Source: Cohaesibacter gelatinilyticus
GTDB lineage: Bacteria; Pseudomonadota; Alphaproteobacteria; Rhizobiales; Cohaesibacteraceae
Reading direction: 5' to 3'
DNA length: 64,000 nt
Assembly: GCF_900215605.1 (NCBI RefSeq)
Contig: NZ_OBEL01000001.1
Span: forward strand, 496,001 to 560,000
The position numbers and the translations under genes are program-made. Below the pieces are notes generated by a model. It ran no database searches, was not told where the DNA came from, and saw nothing but the letters and a program-made list of their open reading frames with translations. Of this stretch, positions 29,801 to 41,800 are shown one piece after another; positions within the stretch are counted from its first letter, which is position 1; each line of letters begins with the position of its first letter.

Positions 29801-32800
29801 GCGCAGGCGCTGATAGTCTGGATGGTGGTAGCGGTTCAGATACGGCATCTTATGCAGCCTCAGACGCTGCCGTGGAAATCGATCTGCAAGCCGATGTCGC
29901 TGCCGGTGGCCATGCTGATGGCGATACCTTGACCGCGATTGAGAACCTCATTGGTTCTGATCATGATGATGATCTGACCGGGGATTCTCGCGCAAACCGC
30001 ATCGAGGGTGGCGATGGATCTGACAGCCTTTCTGGCGGTGCGAGTACCGATACACTGATTGGCGGTGATGGTAATGATACGTTGATTGGTGGCTCTGGCG
30101 CTGACAGTCTGGATGGCGGTGCAGGGCTGGATACTGCCAATTATGCAGCTTCTACAGCCGGGGTAACGGTCAACCTGACCGGTGTAGCTGGTGTCGGCGG
30201 TGACGCTGAAGGTGATACGCTGACCAACATTGAAAATGTTGTTGGTTCCGCGCTCGAAGATACTTTGATCGGCAATGCCTCGGCCAACGTGCTGACTGGC
30301 GGTGGCGGTGAAGACACCTTGACGGGTGCGGCAGGTACAGACACTCTTTCGGGCGGCGCGGCGGACGACGTCCTGATCGGCGGTGCCGATGCTGATGCAT
30401 TGGATGGTGGCTCGGGTACAGATACAGCTTCTTATGCTGGCTCCAGCGCCGCAGTGAATGTCGATCTTGATGGCGGCACCAGCACCGGCGGCGATGCTGC
30501 AGGCGATACCCACACCAATATCGAAAACCTGATCGGCTCTGATCATGATGACACGCTGACCGGAGATCTCAATGCCAACCGCCTGGATGGTGCCGATGGC
30601 AATGATACCCTTCGTGGTGGAGCCGGTGGCGATGTTCTGGTTGGTGGCGATGGCAGCGATACTGCGGATTATTCCACATCCAGTGGCGCGGTGAATGTCG
30701 ATCTGGGTGGCGGCACAGGTGCAGGTGGCCACGCCCAGGGTGATCAGCTGATCAGTATTGAGAACCTGACCGGGTCCAGCAGCAATGATACCCTGACCGG
30801 TGATAATGAAGCCAACATCCTGACCGGTCTGGATGGTAATGATATTCTATCAGGTGGTGTGGGCGACGATACACTGATTGGTGGCGCAGGCAGTGATACA
30901 TTGACCGGTGGTGCTGGCGCCGATGATTTGCAAGGTGGTGCTGGCACAGATACGGTTTCCTATACCAGTTCTGCTGGCGCGGTCACCGTCAATCTGTCTG
31001 ATGGAACTGCTTTGGGTGGTGATGCTCAGGGCGATACGTTAAGCGACATCGAGAATGTCACTGGTTCTGCTCAGGGCGATATATTGATAGGCACAGCAGC
31101 AGACAATGTCTTGCGCGGCGAAGCGGGCAACGATCGCCTGACTGGTGGTGCCGGGGCTGACCAATTGGTTGGTGGTGCCGGGCAGGATACTGCTGATTAT
31201 TCCGGTTCCGACGCTGCAGTAAATGTGAGCCTTGCTGCACGCAGCGCATCCGGTGGCCATGCGACGGGTGATGATCTGACCGAGATCGAAAATCTCGAGG
31301 GCTCTGCCTTTAACGATACTTTGACCGGCGACACCATGGCCAATACGCTGACCGGTGGCGCGGGCAATGATGTGCTCACCGGCGGCGATGGCGCAGACAC
31401 GCTGGATGGTGGCGCTGACAATGACACCCTGATTGGTGGCACTGGTGGCGACAATCTGGATGGTGGTGATGGTCTGGATACTGCCGATTATTCCACCTCG
31501 ACGATTGGCGTGTCTGTCGATCTTGCTAATGATACCGCGTCTGGTGGTGATGCCCAGGGCGATGATCTGGACAATATCGAGAATATCACTGGCTCCGGTC
31601 AGGCAGATAGCCTGTCTGGTGATGCTGGCGTCAATGTCCTGATTGGCAATACCGGTGATGACATTCTGGAAGGTCGCGGTGGTGCGGACGATCTGCAAGG
31701 CGGCGGTGGAACCGATACCGCTGATTATTCCAGCTCGGCTGCAGCGGTCACTGTCAATCTCAATGATAACACCGCAACCGGGGGCGATGCTCAAGGGGAT
31801 ACGCTTTCCAGCATTGAAAACATCACTGGCTCTGCAAACAATGATCACCTGACGGGGTCTACTTTTGCCAATGTGCTCACTGGAGGTGATGGCAACGATA
31901 CCCTCATTGGTCTGGATGGGGCTGATGAGTTGGCTGGAGGAGATGGTGTCGATACGGCCGATTATTCTGTGTCCAATGCGGCAGTGAATGTTGATCTTTC
32001 CTCATCTTCTGGTTCCGGTGGTCATGCTCAGGGCGATACACTGAGCTCCATTGAGAATGTCATTGGATCTGACGGCAACGACACCCTGACCGGCGACAAT
32101 GTAGCCAACCGCCTGGAAGGCGGGGCGGGACGTGACAGTCTGATTGGTGGTGCGGGAACCGATACGCTGATCGGTGACGATGGTGATGACACTCTCGCAG
32201 GTGGTGCAGATGGCGATGTGCTGACCGGTGGCGATGGCATCGACACAGCAGATTATTCCAGTTCCGCCTCTGGTGTGACCGTCAATCTGGATGATGGTTC
32301 GGTGTCTGGTGGCGACGCAGCAGGCGATACTCTGACCGGTATCGAAAACCTGCTAGGCTCAGAAAATGCTGATACTCTGACCGGTGATGGTGGTGCCAAC
32401 AAGCTGGAAGGCGGAGATGGCAACGATACACTGATCGGCCTTGCTGGTGCGGATGAACTGGATGGTGGCGACGGATCGGATCTTGTTGACTATTCTGCCT
32501 CAAACGCAGCCGTCAATCTCAATCTGGAGGCGGGAAGCGCCACGGGTGGACATGCTCAAGGAGATATTCTGACCGATATCGAAAGCGCCACAGGATCTGC
32601 TTTCAATGACACATTGCGAGGTACCACCGCCGCAAACACATTGAGCGGCCTTGCCGGTGATGATGTGCTGCATGGGGGCGTTGGCGCTGATACGCTTGAT
32701 GGTGGTGCGGATGATGACACACTGGTTGGTGGCGCTGGTGCAGATAGCCTGACGGGTGGTGATGGCATCGATTTGGTGGATTATTCTGCCTCCTCTCTTG

Positions 32801-35800
32801 GCGTGAATGTCAATCTGGCAGATGGCACAGGCATCGGCGGCGATGCGGATGGCGATACGCTTGCCACAATCGAAAATGTTCTCGGGTCCTCTCATTCTGA
32901 TACTCTGACCGGTGATGGAAATGCCAACCGTCTTGATGGTGGGATTGGCAATGATACACTGATAGGTGGAGCGGGTGATGACACCCTGATTGGCCAAACT
33001 GGTGATGATACGCTGATTGGTGGTGCAGGCGCTGATAGTCTTGATGGTGGCCTCAATACCGACTTGGTGGACTATTCCGCCTCAGCAAGCGGAGTGACGG
33101 TCAATCTGGCTGATGGCACCGGTACTGGTGGGGATGCGCAAGGCGATACCTATACATCCATTGAGAATGTGCTTGGGTCCGATCAGGCTGATACGCTCAT
33201 CGGTAATAGCGAAATCAATATCCTGACCGGTGGCGATGGTGATGACACGCTCGCTGGCGGTATTGGTGGCGATGAGTTGATTGGTGGCGCCGGCTCCGAT
33301 CTTGCTGACTATTCTGCGTCCAACGCGGCTGTAACGGTCAATCTGGCTGATGGCACTGGTACCGGCGGTCATGCGCAAGGCGATACGCTGCGTGAGATCG
33401 AGAATGTGCTGGGATCCAGTGAAGCTGATACGCTGACCGGCGACAATGCAGACAATATCCTGACAGGTGGTGCAGGGGCCGACACTCTGGATGGTGGATC
33501 AGGTGCAGACACTCTGTCTGGCGGTACGCAAGACGATATCTTGCGCGGTGGTGCAGGTGGTGACGATCTGCAGGGCGGCGACGGCTCGGACACTGCGCTC
33601 TATGATACATCCGACGCTGCCATTAGTATCAATCTGCAGACTGGTGCTGCTTCTGGCGGCCATGCGGATGGCGACAGTCTCGACAGCATCGAAAATGCCA
33701 CAGGCTCTGCGCACGATGATACCATCATCGGGTCTACCCAGCGCAACGTGCTGATTGGCGGAGCTGGCGCTGATGACCTTTCAGGCGGCGCCGAGAATGA
33801 CACATTGGATGGTGGTGCCGGGGCGGACACCTTGGAAGGCGGCAGCGGTGCCGACAGCCTGACTGGTGGCTCTGGTATTGATGTCGCTGATTATTCCAAT
33901 TCCGCAGCTGGCGTGACTGTCAACCTGCTGGATGGCACGGGCCTGGGTGGCGACGCCGAAGGCGATAGCCTGACCGAGATCGAAAACATCATCGGTTCAG
34001 CCAACAATGACAGTCTGTCTGGCGATACGCTGACCAACGTGCTGACAGGCGGCGATGGCAATGACACGCTCTTCGGTCATGAGGGCGGCGATACGCTCCT
34101 TGGCGGCGATGGCAATGATACCCTGATCGGTGGCGTTGGTGCTGATACCATCACCGGTGGTGATGGCACCGATACGGTATCTTATGTCGGTGCAACCGGA
34201 CAAGTTGTCGTCAATCTGGATACTGGTGTAAATACAGGCAGCGATGCCGAAGGTGATGTGATCACGCAAGTCGAGAATGTGGTTGCCTCAGCCAATGATG
34301 ACGATATCACAGGCAGTTCTGGCACCAACCGTCTGGAAGGACGTGGTGGTGATGATGTGTTGGCTGGCCTTGGTGGCGCTGACGAACTGGTCGGTGGTGG
34401 CGGGACGGATACTGCGGACTATTCCTTGTCGGGTGCTGCGGTCACCATTGACCTGGATGCTGGAACGGGCCTTGGTGGTCATGCCGAAGGCGATACTCTC
34501 GAAACCATTGAGAATGTCACTGGCTCCGATCACAATGACACTCTGACCGGTGATGATTTCGTCAATACCCTGCGTGGTGGGGCCGGTGATGATATTCTGA
34601 TCGGTGGTCTGGGGGCAGATAGCCTTATCGGTGGTGCAGGAACTGATACTGCCGATTATTCTGCTTCCAGCGGTGCAGTGGATGTGGATCTTGATGGTGG
34701 AACGGGGACAGGTGGCGACGCCAATGGCGATAGCCTGTCAGGTATCGAAAATGTCATCGGATCCGGTTCCAATGATACATTGTCAGGAAACAATCAGGCC
34801 AACCGCCTGGAAGGTGGTGCAGGTGAAGATCGTCTCTCTGGCGGAAGTGGTAATGATGTTCTGATCGGTGGCACCGAGAATGATGTCCTGATTGGTGGCG
34901 TCGGTGCTGATGATCTTCAAGGCGGCGCTGGTATCGATACTGCGTCCTATGAAGGGTCTGGCCAAGGCGTTAATGTCAATCTGCGTACAGGTGTTGTATC
35001 CGGTGGCGACGCTGCTGGCGATACTCTGACAGATATTGAAAATCTGCAAGGATCCAGCTTTGACGATACTTTGGAAGGAGATACTGGCGATAACGTCATC
35101 AAAGGTGGAAGCGGGAATGACACCCTCATCGGTGGCGAAGGCGCTGATGCTCTGGACGGTGAAGCTGGAACAGATATCGTCGATTACTCCGCTTCAAATG
35201 CTGCGATCAATCTGATTCTGGATGGTACAATCGCCAGCGGTGGTCATGCTCAAGGTGATACGGTCATCAATATCGAAACCGTCATTGGTTCCAACTTCAA
35301 TGATACTGTGACTGGTACCGCCGCGAATGAGCGTTTTGTCGGTGGATCTGGCAACGATAGCTTCGAAGGACGTGGTGGAGCCGACGCCTTTGTTGGTGGG
35401 GACGATACCGATACCGTCAGCTACCAGCAGTCACTCGTTGGTGTGACTGTTGATCTGGAAGCCAACAGCGCAAGCGGCGGCGATGCGACGGGCGATACAT
35501 TCGATAGCATCGAGGTTCTGGTCGGCTCCTCTTTTGCTGATAATCTGACAGCAACAAATTCCGGTAGTCGTTTGGAAGGTCGCGCAGGTGAAGACACGCT
35601 CATCGGTGGTACGGCAAATGACACACTGGATGGTGGCCAGAATGACGATGTTCTGCGCGGTGGTGGTGGTGCTGACACCTTGATCGGAGGCGCCGGGGAA
35701 GACACTGCGGATTACTCAACTGCAACTGGTGCTGTTACAGTTAGTCTGGCAGACAATACCGGTGCGGGGTCCGATGCTCAAGGCGATACCTATACCACGA

Positions 35801-38800
35801 TTGAGAATATCACCGGCTCCAATCAGAATGATCATCTGACAGGGGATGCGAACGAGAACCGTCTTGATGGTGGCTTGGGCGATGATACATTGATTGGTGG
35901 CGATGGTGGTGACCGTTTGATTGGTGGTGCGGGAATTGATACCGTTGATTATTCTGGTTCTGCTGCAGGTGTGACCATCAATCTTGACAGCGGCCTGAAC
36001 GTTGGTGGCGATGCGACTGGCGATCAGATGACGGGTGTTGAGAATGTCATCGGTACCGATCATATCGATAGTCTGACAGGTGATGGTGAAGCCAACCGAT
36101 TGATGGCGGGTGATCAGAATGATACCCTGGCTGGCCTTGGCGGGGCCGATGTACTGGACGGTGGGGATGGTACCGATATCGCGAACTACAGCGCCTCTTC
36201 CGCAGCGGTTAACGTTGGCTTGGACGGAACAACCGGCTCCGGTGGTGATGCCGCTGGAGATACTCTTCTCAATATCGAAGAAATTCAAGGCTCCAGCCAT
36301 GACGATACCCTTCGGACTGGTGCTGCAGGCCATACCCTGCGCGGCGCGGATGGAAATGATACGCTGATTGGCAATGCAGGTGTCGACATCCTTTATGGAG
36401 ATGCAGGTGATGATGAGCTGCGCGGTGGTGCAGAAGGCGATACTCTGCGCGGGGGCGAAGGGGATGATACCCTTCGTGGTGAAGATGGTGATGATACGCT
36501 GATCGGTGGCGACAACGCCGATACCTTGATCGGTGGTGCGGGTGCCGATGTTCTGCAAGGCAATTCCGGCATTGACATTGCAGATTACAGTTCCTCAGAT
36601 GCGGGCGTGACGGTCAACTTTGACACAAACACTGCGACAGGTGGTCATGCTCAAGGGGATACCTATCTCGAAGTCGAAAACCTGACAGGTTCAGCCTTTG
36701 CCGATGATCTGACCGGCGACATGCTGGTGAACACGATCATTGGTGGTGACGGGAACGATATCTTGGAAGGAGCTGGATCTGGAGATACCATCGACGGTGG
36801 TGATGGTATCGATACGGTTCGTTATGCCACATCCGATAATGGCGTGACGATCAATCTGGAAACTGGTGTTCATAGTGGCGGTGATGCCAATGGCGATGTG
36901 ATCACGAATGTCGAGAATGTGTTGGGTTCCGGTTATCGGGATTATCTAAGTGGCGACAATAACGACAACACGCTTTCTGGTGCAGGTGGTGACGACATTC
37001 TCTATGGTGGTCTGGGCTCTGATCATTTGGATGGTGGAAGCGGAACTGACTTGGTCGACTATTCGGCGTCTGACGCGGCAGTGACTATAAATCTGACCGA
37101 CAATATTGTTTCAGGTGGTCATGCTCAGGGTGATACCATCACATCAATCGAATGGGCACGCGGAACCAATTTCAATGACAGTCTGACCGGTTCTGCAGGT
37201 GGCAATTATCTCTATGGTGGTGCGGGTGATGATACGCTTGTCGGTCTTGGTGGAACGGATGTCCTTTATGGTGAAGCAGGGGAAGATCTCCTCCAAGGCG
37301 GAAGTAGTAACGATACCCTCTATGGTGGTAATGATGATGACCGATTGGAAGGCGGCGACGGATCTGATCATCTTAGTGGTGGATCTGGCGATGATACCCT
37401 GATTGGCGGTGTTGGCAGTGATACCCTTCGTGGTGACGGCGGGCACGATATCGCTGATTACTCCGCATCGGATGCACGTATCACCATCGTGATGGATGGA
37501 TCGGACAGTACGGGTGGCCACGCTGCAGGGGATAATCTCTCCGGTATCGAAGAGGTGATCGCCACAGATTATAATGATCACATTCAGGGAACCGATGGTG
37601 CCGAGATTTTTCGTGGCGGTGCAGGCGATGATACGCTTGAAGGTCTTGGTGGCGCGGACCAATTGATCGGCGGCGATGGTACTGATGAAGCGTACTATCG
37701 TTGGTCTGACACTGGTGTAACCGTAAGCTTGTTGTCCAATACCGGTACATCCGGAGATGCACTTGGTGATACACTGAACTCGATCGAGGACATCCATGGC
37801 TCGCGCTATGCCGATCATATCACGGGCGATGACAATGCTAACAAGCTCGATGGGTTCTGGGGCAATGATACGCTGGTTGGCAATGGTGGCGAAGATCATC
37901 TGATCGGTGGGGCTGGTGATGACATCTTGCAGGGTGGCGATGACAATGACCGTCTTCAGGGCGGTAATGATGATGATCGTCTCGAAGGTGGTGATGGCGA
38001 TGATATTCTTGAAGGTGGCGATGAGAATGATACGCTGATTGGTGGTGCTGGTGCAGATACGCTGGATGGTGGTGACAAGACCGATACCGCAGATTATTCC
38101 TCCTCTACATTTGCAGTGACTGTCGATCTGGATAACGGGACCGGTATTGGCGGCGATGCACAGGGTGATACGCTCACCAATGTTGAGAATATTATCGGGT
38201 CAGGCGAAGCGGATACTCTGATCGGTAACGCGGACACAAACCGCCTGGAAGGTGGAGCAGGGGACGACACTCTACGTGGTGGCGATGGTCTGGATTATTT
38301 GATTGGCGGAAGCGGCACGGACACTGTTAGTTACGAAGATTCTGATGGCTTGATCCATGTCAGTCTGACTTCCGGGACAGGCACCTACAATCATGCAGCT
38401 GGAGATCAGTTATCCAGCATCGAGAATTTGACCGGTTCAAATTTCAATGATGATCTGGAAGGAAATAGTGGTGCCAATATTCTCCAAGGTGGTGATGGTG
38501 ACGACGTACTGGAAGGTCGTGGTGGTGCAGATCAGCTGATTGGTGGTGATGGCACGGATACGGTCGAATATCACAATTCTGGAGCGGGTGTAACGGTCAA
38601 TCTACGAGATGGTACGGGGTCTGGTGGCGATGCTGCAGGCGACACCTATACTTCCATCGAGCGTGTCCATGGTTCCAACCACAATGACACGATCACTGCA
38701 AATGATAGCGGGAATATTGTCTATGCCAGAAGCGGTAATGATACGATTACCGGTGGTGCAGGGGCTGATACTTTGCACGGTGATGATGGCGCTGATACGA

Positions 38801-41800
38801 TCACAGGTGGGGATGGAAACGATACGATTACGGGTGGTAATCAGCAGGATCATCTGACTGGTGGCGAAGGCAATGATAACCTCAGCGGTGGTGAGGGCGA
38901 TGATACCCTGATAGGCGATGCCGGAGCGGATACTCTGGATGGCGGGAATCATGAAGATGTGGTTGATTATTCTGCCTCCAATGCAGCGGTTACTGTCAAT
39001 CTGGCCGATGGAACCGGTGCTGGCGGCTATGCGCAAGGGGATACCCTCTCCAATATCGAGAATGTGATTGGGTCTGCTTTCGCTGATACCTTGATAGGGA
39101 ATGGTGAGGACAACCGTCTGGAAGGTGGCTCTGGTAATGATACGCTGGAAGGCGGTGCAGGGGGCGACGATCTGATCGGTGGTGATGGCATTGATACCGC
39201 CAGCTATGCAAACTCATCCGCAGGTGTGAACATCAATCTGGACACCAATCTGCATCATGGTGGCGATGCCTTGCAGGATGATTTGCAATCCATCGAAAAT
39301 ATCATCGGCTCTTCTCATGCTGATAGCATCATCGGTAGCGATCAGGCCAACCGTCTGGAAGGTGGGGATGGTGCCGATGTGCTGGAAGGCGGCGCCGGTG
39401 CCGATATCCTTGACGGCGGAGCAGGTATCGATACAGCAAGCTATGAGAGCTCAACTGATGCGGTGACGGTCAACCTTGGGGCTGACAGCGCCTCGGGTGG
39501 CGATGCATCCGGTGATGATCTGAACAATATCGAAAATCTCAAAGGATCGGATAATCACGATACCTTGACAGGTGACGGCTCGGCCAACGTCATTGAGGGT
39601 CTTCGTGGTCGTGACATCATCCGCGGTGGTGCAGGAACGGATACCCTGCGTGGCGGTGATCATGATGACACCATCTATGGTGAAGATGATGCCGATATCG
39701 TCGATGGTCAGGATGGAGATGATATCCTCTATGGCGGTGGTGATAATGACACCGTAACAGGAGGCATCGGTGATGATGAACTGCATGGTGGTACCGGTGA
39801 TGACAATCTGGATGGTGGTGAAGACGATGATATCCTGTTTGGGGATGCAGGTAGCGATACCATGGCAGGTGGTCTGGGTATCGACACCATCGACTATTCA
39901 GCTTCCAGTGCCGGTGTGAATGTCAATATCGACAGCAATGTCGTCTCCGGTGGTGACGCCCAAGGTGACACCATTTCCGGTTTTGAGAATATTATTGGCT
40001 CTGAACAGGCTGATCAGTTAACTGGCAACGATCAGGATAACGTGCTGACAGGTAATGGTGGCGATGACATCATCATTGGGGGAGCAGGTGCTGATACCAT
40101 CACAGGCGGAGCTGGCACCGATGAGGTGAACTACTCTGGCTCGAATGCTGGTATTACTCTGACCATTGATGGCACTGCTGCAAGCGGAGGCCATGCACAA
40201 GGCGATAGGGTGTCTGGTGTTGAAACGGTCATCGGGTCTGATCACGATGACACCATCACAGGCATCACAGGCAGCCAGACCATCTCGGGTGGCGATGGCA
40301 ATGATGTGATTGAGGGTGCAGCTGGCGCAGATACTCTGAGCGGCGGAGCGGGCACGGACACGATCTCTTATGTCTTGTCTGACGCTGCGGTGACTGTGAA
40401 CCTCTCCGACAATACCGTGTCTGGCGGTCATGCCAATGGTGATGTAATTTCCGGCTTTGAAAATGTCGTGGGGTCCAATTCTGGTGATACTCTGACCGGA
40501 ACCAGTCAGGCCAATACAATCACCGGCCATGGTGGCAGTGATGTGATTGATGCTGGCGATGGTGATGACACCATCATTGCTGGTGATGGCAACGATACCT
40601 TGATCGGCGGAGCCGGTGCTGACAGCCTGGACGGGGGAGCGGACGAGGATACCATCGATTATCGCACATCCAATGCAGGTGTTACCATCAATCTGTCTGG
40701 TGGTGCGGGCGTGGGTGGCCATGCACAAGGGGATACCTTCGCCAATATCGAGAATATTGTCGGCTCTGATTTCGATGATGTGTTGACCGGTAATGGGTCG
40801 GACAACACACTTACAGGTCGTGATGGCAATGATCAGTTTGTTTCCTCGCTGGGTGCGGACACCATTGATGGTGGTTCCGGCATCGACAGTATTGACTATT
40901 CTAGCTCTACAGGTGGCATCACGCTGAACCTTGATGGCACTGCATCCAGCGGTGGTCACGCTGAAGGGGATCGGGTCTCATTGGTTGAGACAGTTACCGG
41001 CTCTTCCTTTGGTGATGTCATCAATGGCACATCTGCAGCCGAGACCATCAATGCGGGTAATGGCGATGATGTCATTGACGGTGGCGCAGGTGGAGATAGC
41101 ATCGATGGTGGTGCTGGTTCCGATACTGTTTCCTACGCAACGTCCAATGCTGGAGTGACCATCAATCTGCAGGCAGATAGTGCATCAGGTGGCCATGCCA
41201 ATGGCGATAGTCTGGACAATATCGAAAATATCACCGGTTCTGATCATGCTGACAACCTGACCGGTGATGGCACTGCCAATATTCTGCAAGGGCGTGATGG
41301 CACTGATACCATTTCTGGTGGGGCGGGGAGTGATACCTTGCGCGGTGGCAATGATGCCGACACCCTCTATGGTGAAGCGGATGATGATAGTCTCTTTGGC
41401 GATGATGGCAATGACCGTCTGATCGGTGGTGCTGGTGCGGATAGTCTTGACGGTGGTGACGGAACAGATATTGCCGATTATTCCGCTTCATCTGCTGGTA
41501 TCACCATTGCCATGGACGGCACCGTCGGATCTGGAGGCGATGCACAAGGCGATATACTCGCTAATATCGAAACCATTATCGGAACAGACTATACTGATAG
41601 TCTGACTGGCGATAGTAACGTCAATACCCTGACTGGTGGTGATGGGAATGACACCCTTATTGGTCTCGGTGGCGGAGATATTCTGCAAGGTGGATCTGGT
41701 ACTGACACAGCTGACTATTCAGCATCCAGCGTTGGTGTGAATATCGATCTTGATACGAACACGCATACAGGTGGTGATGCAGAAGGTGATAGTCTCTCAG

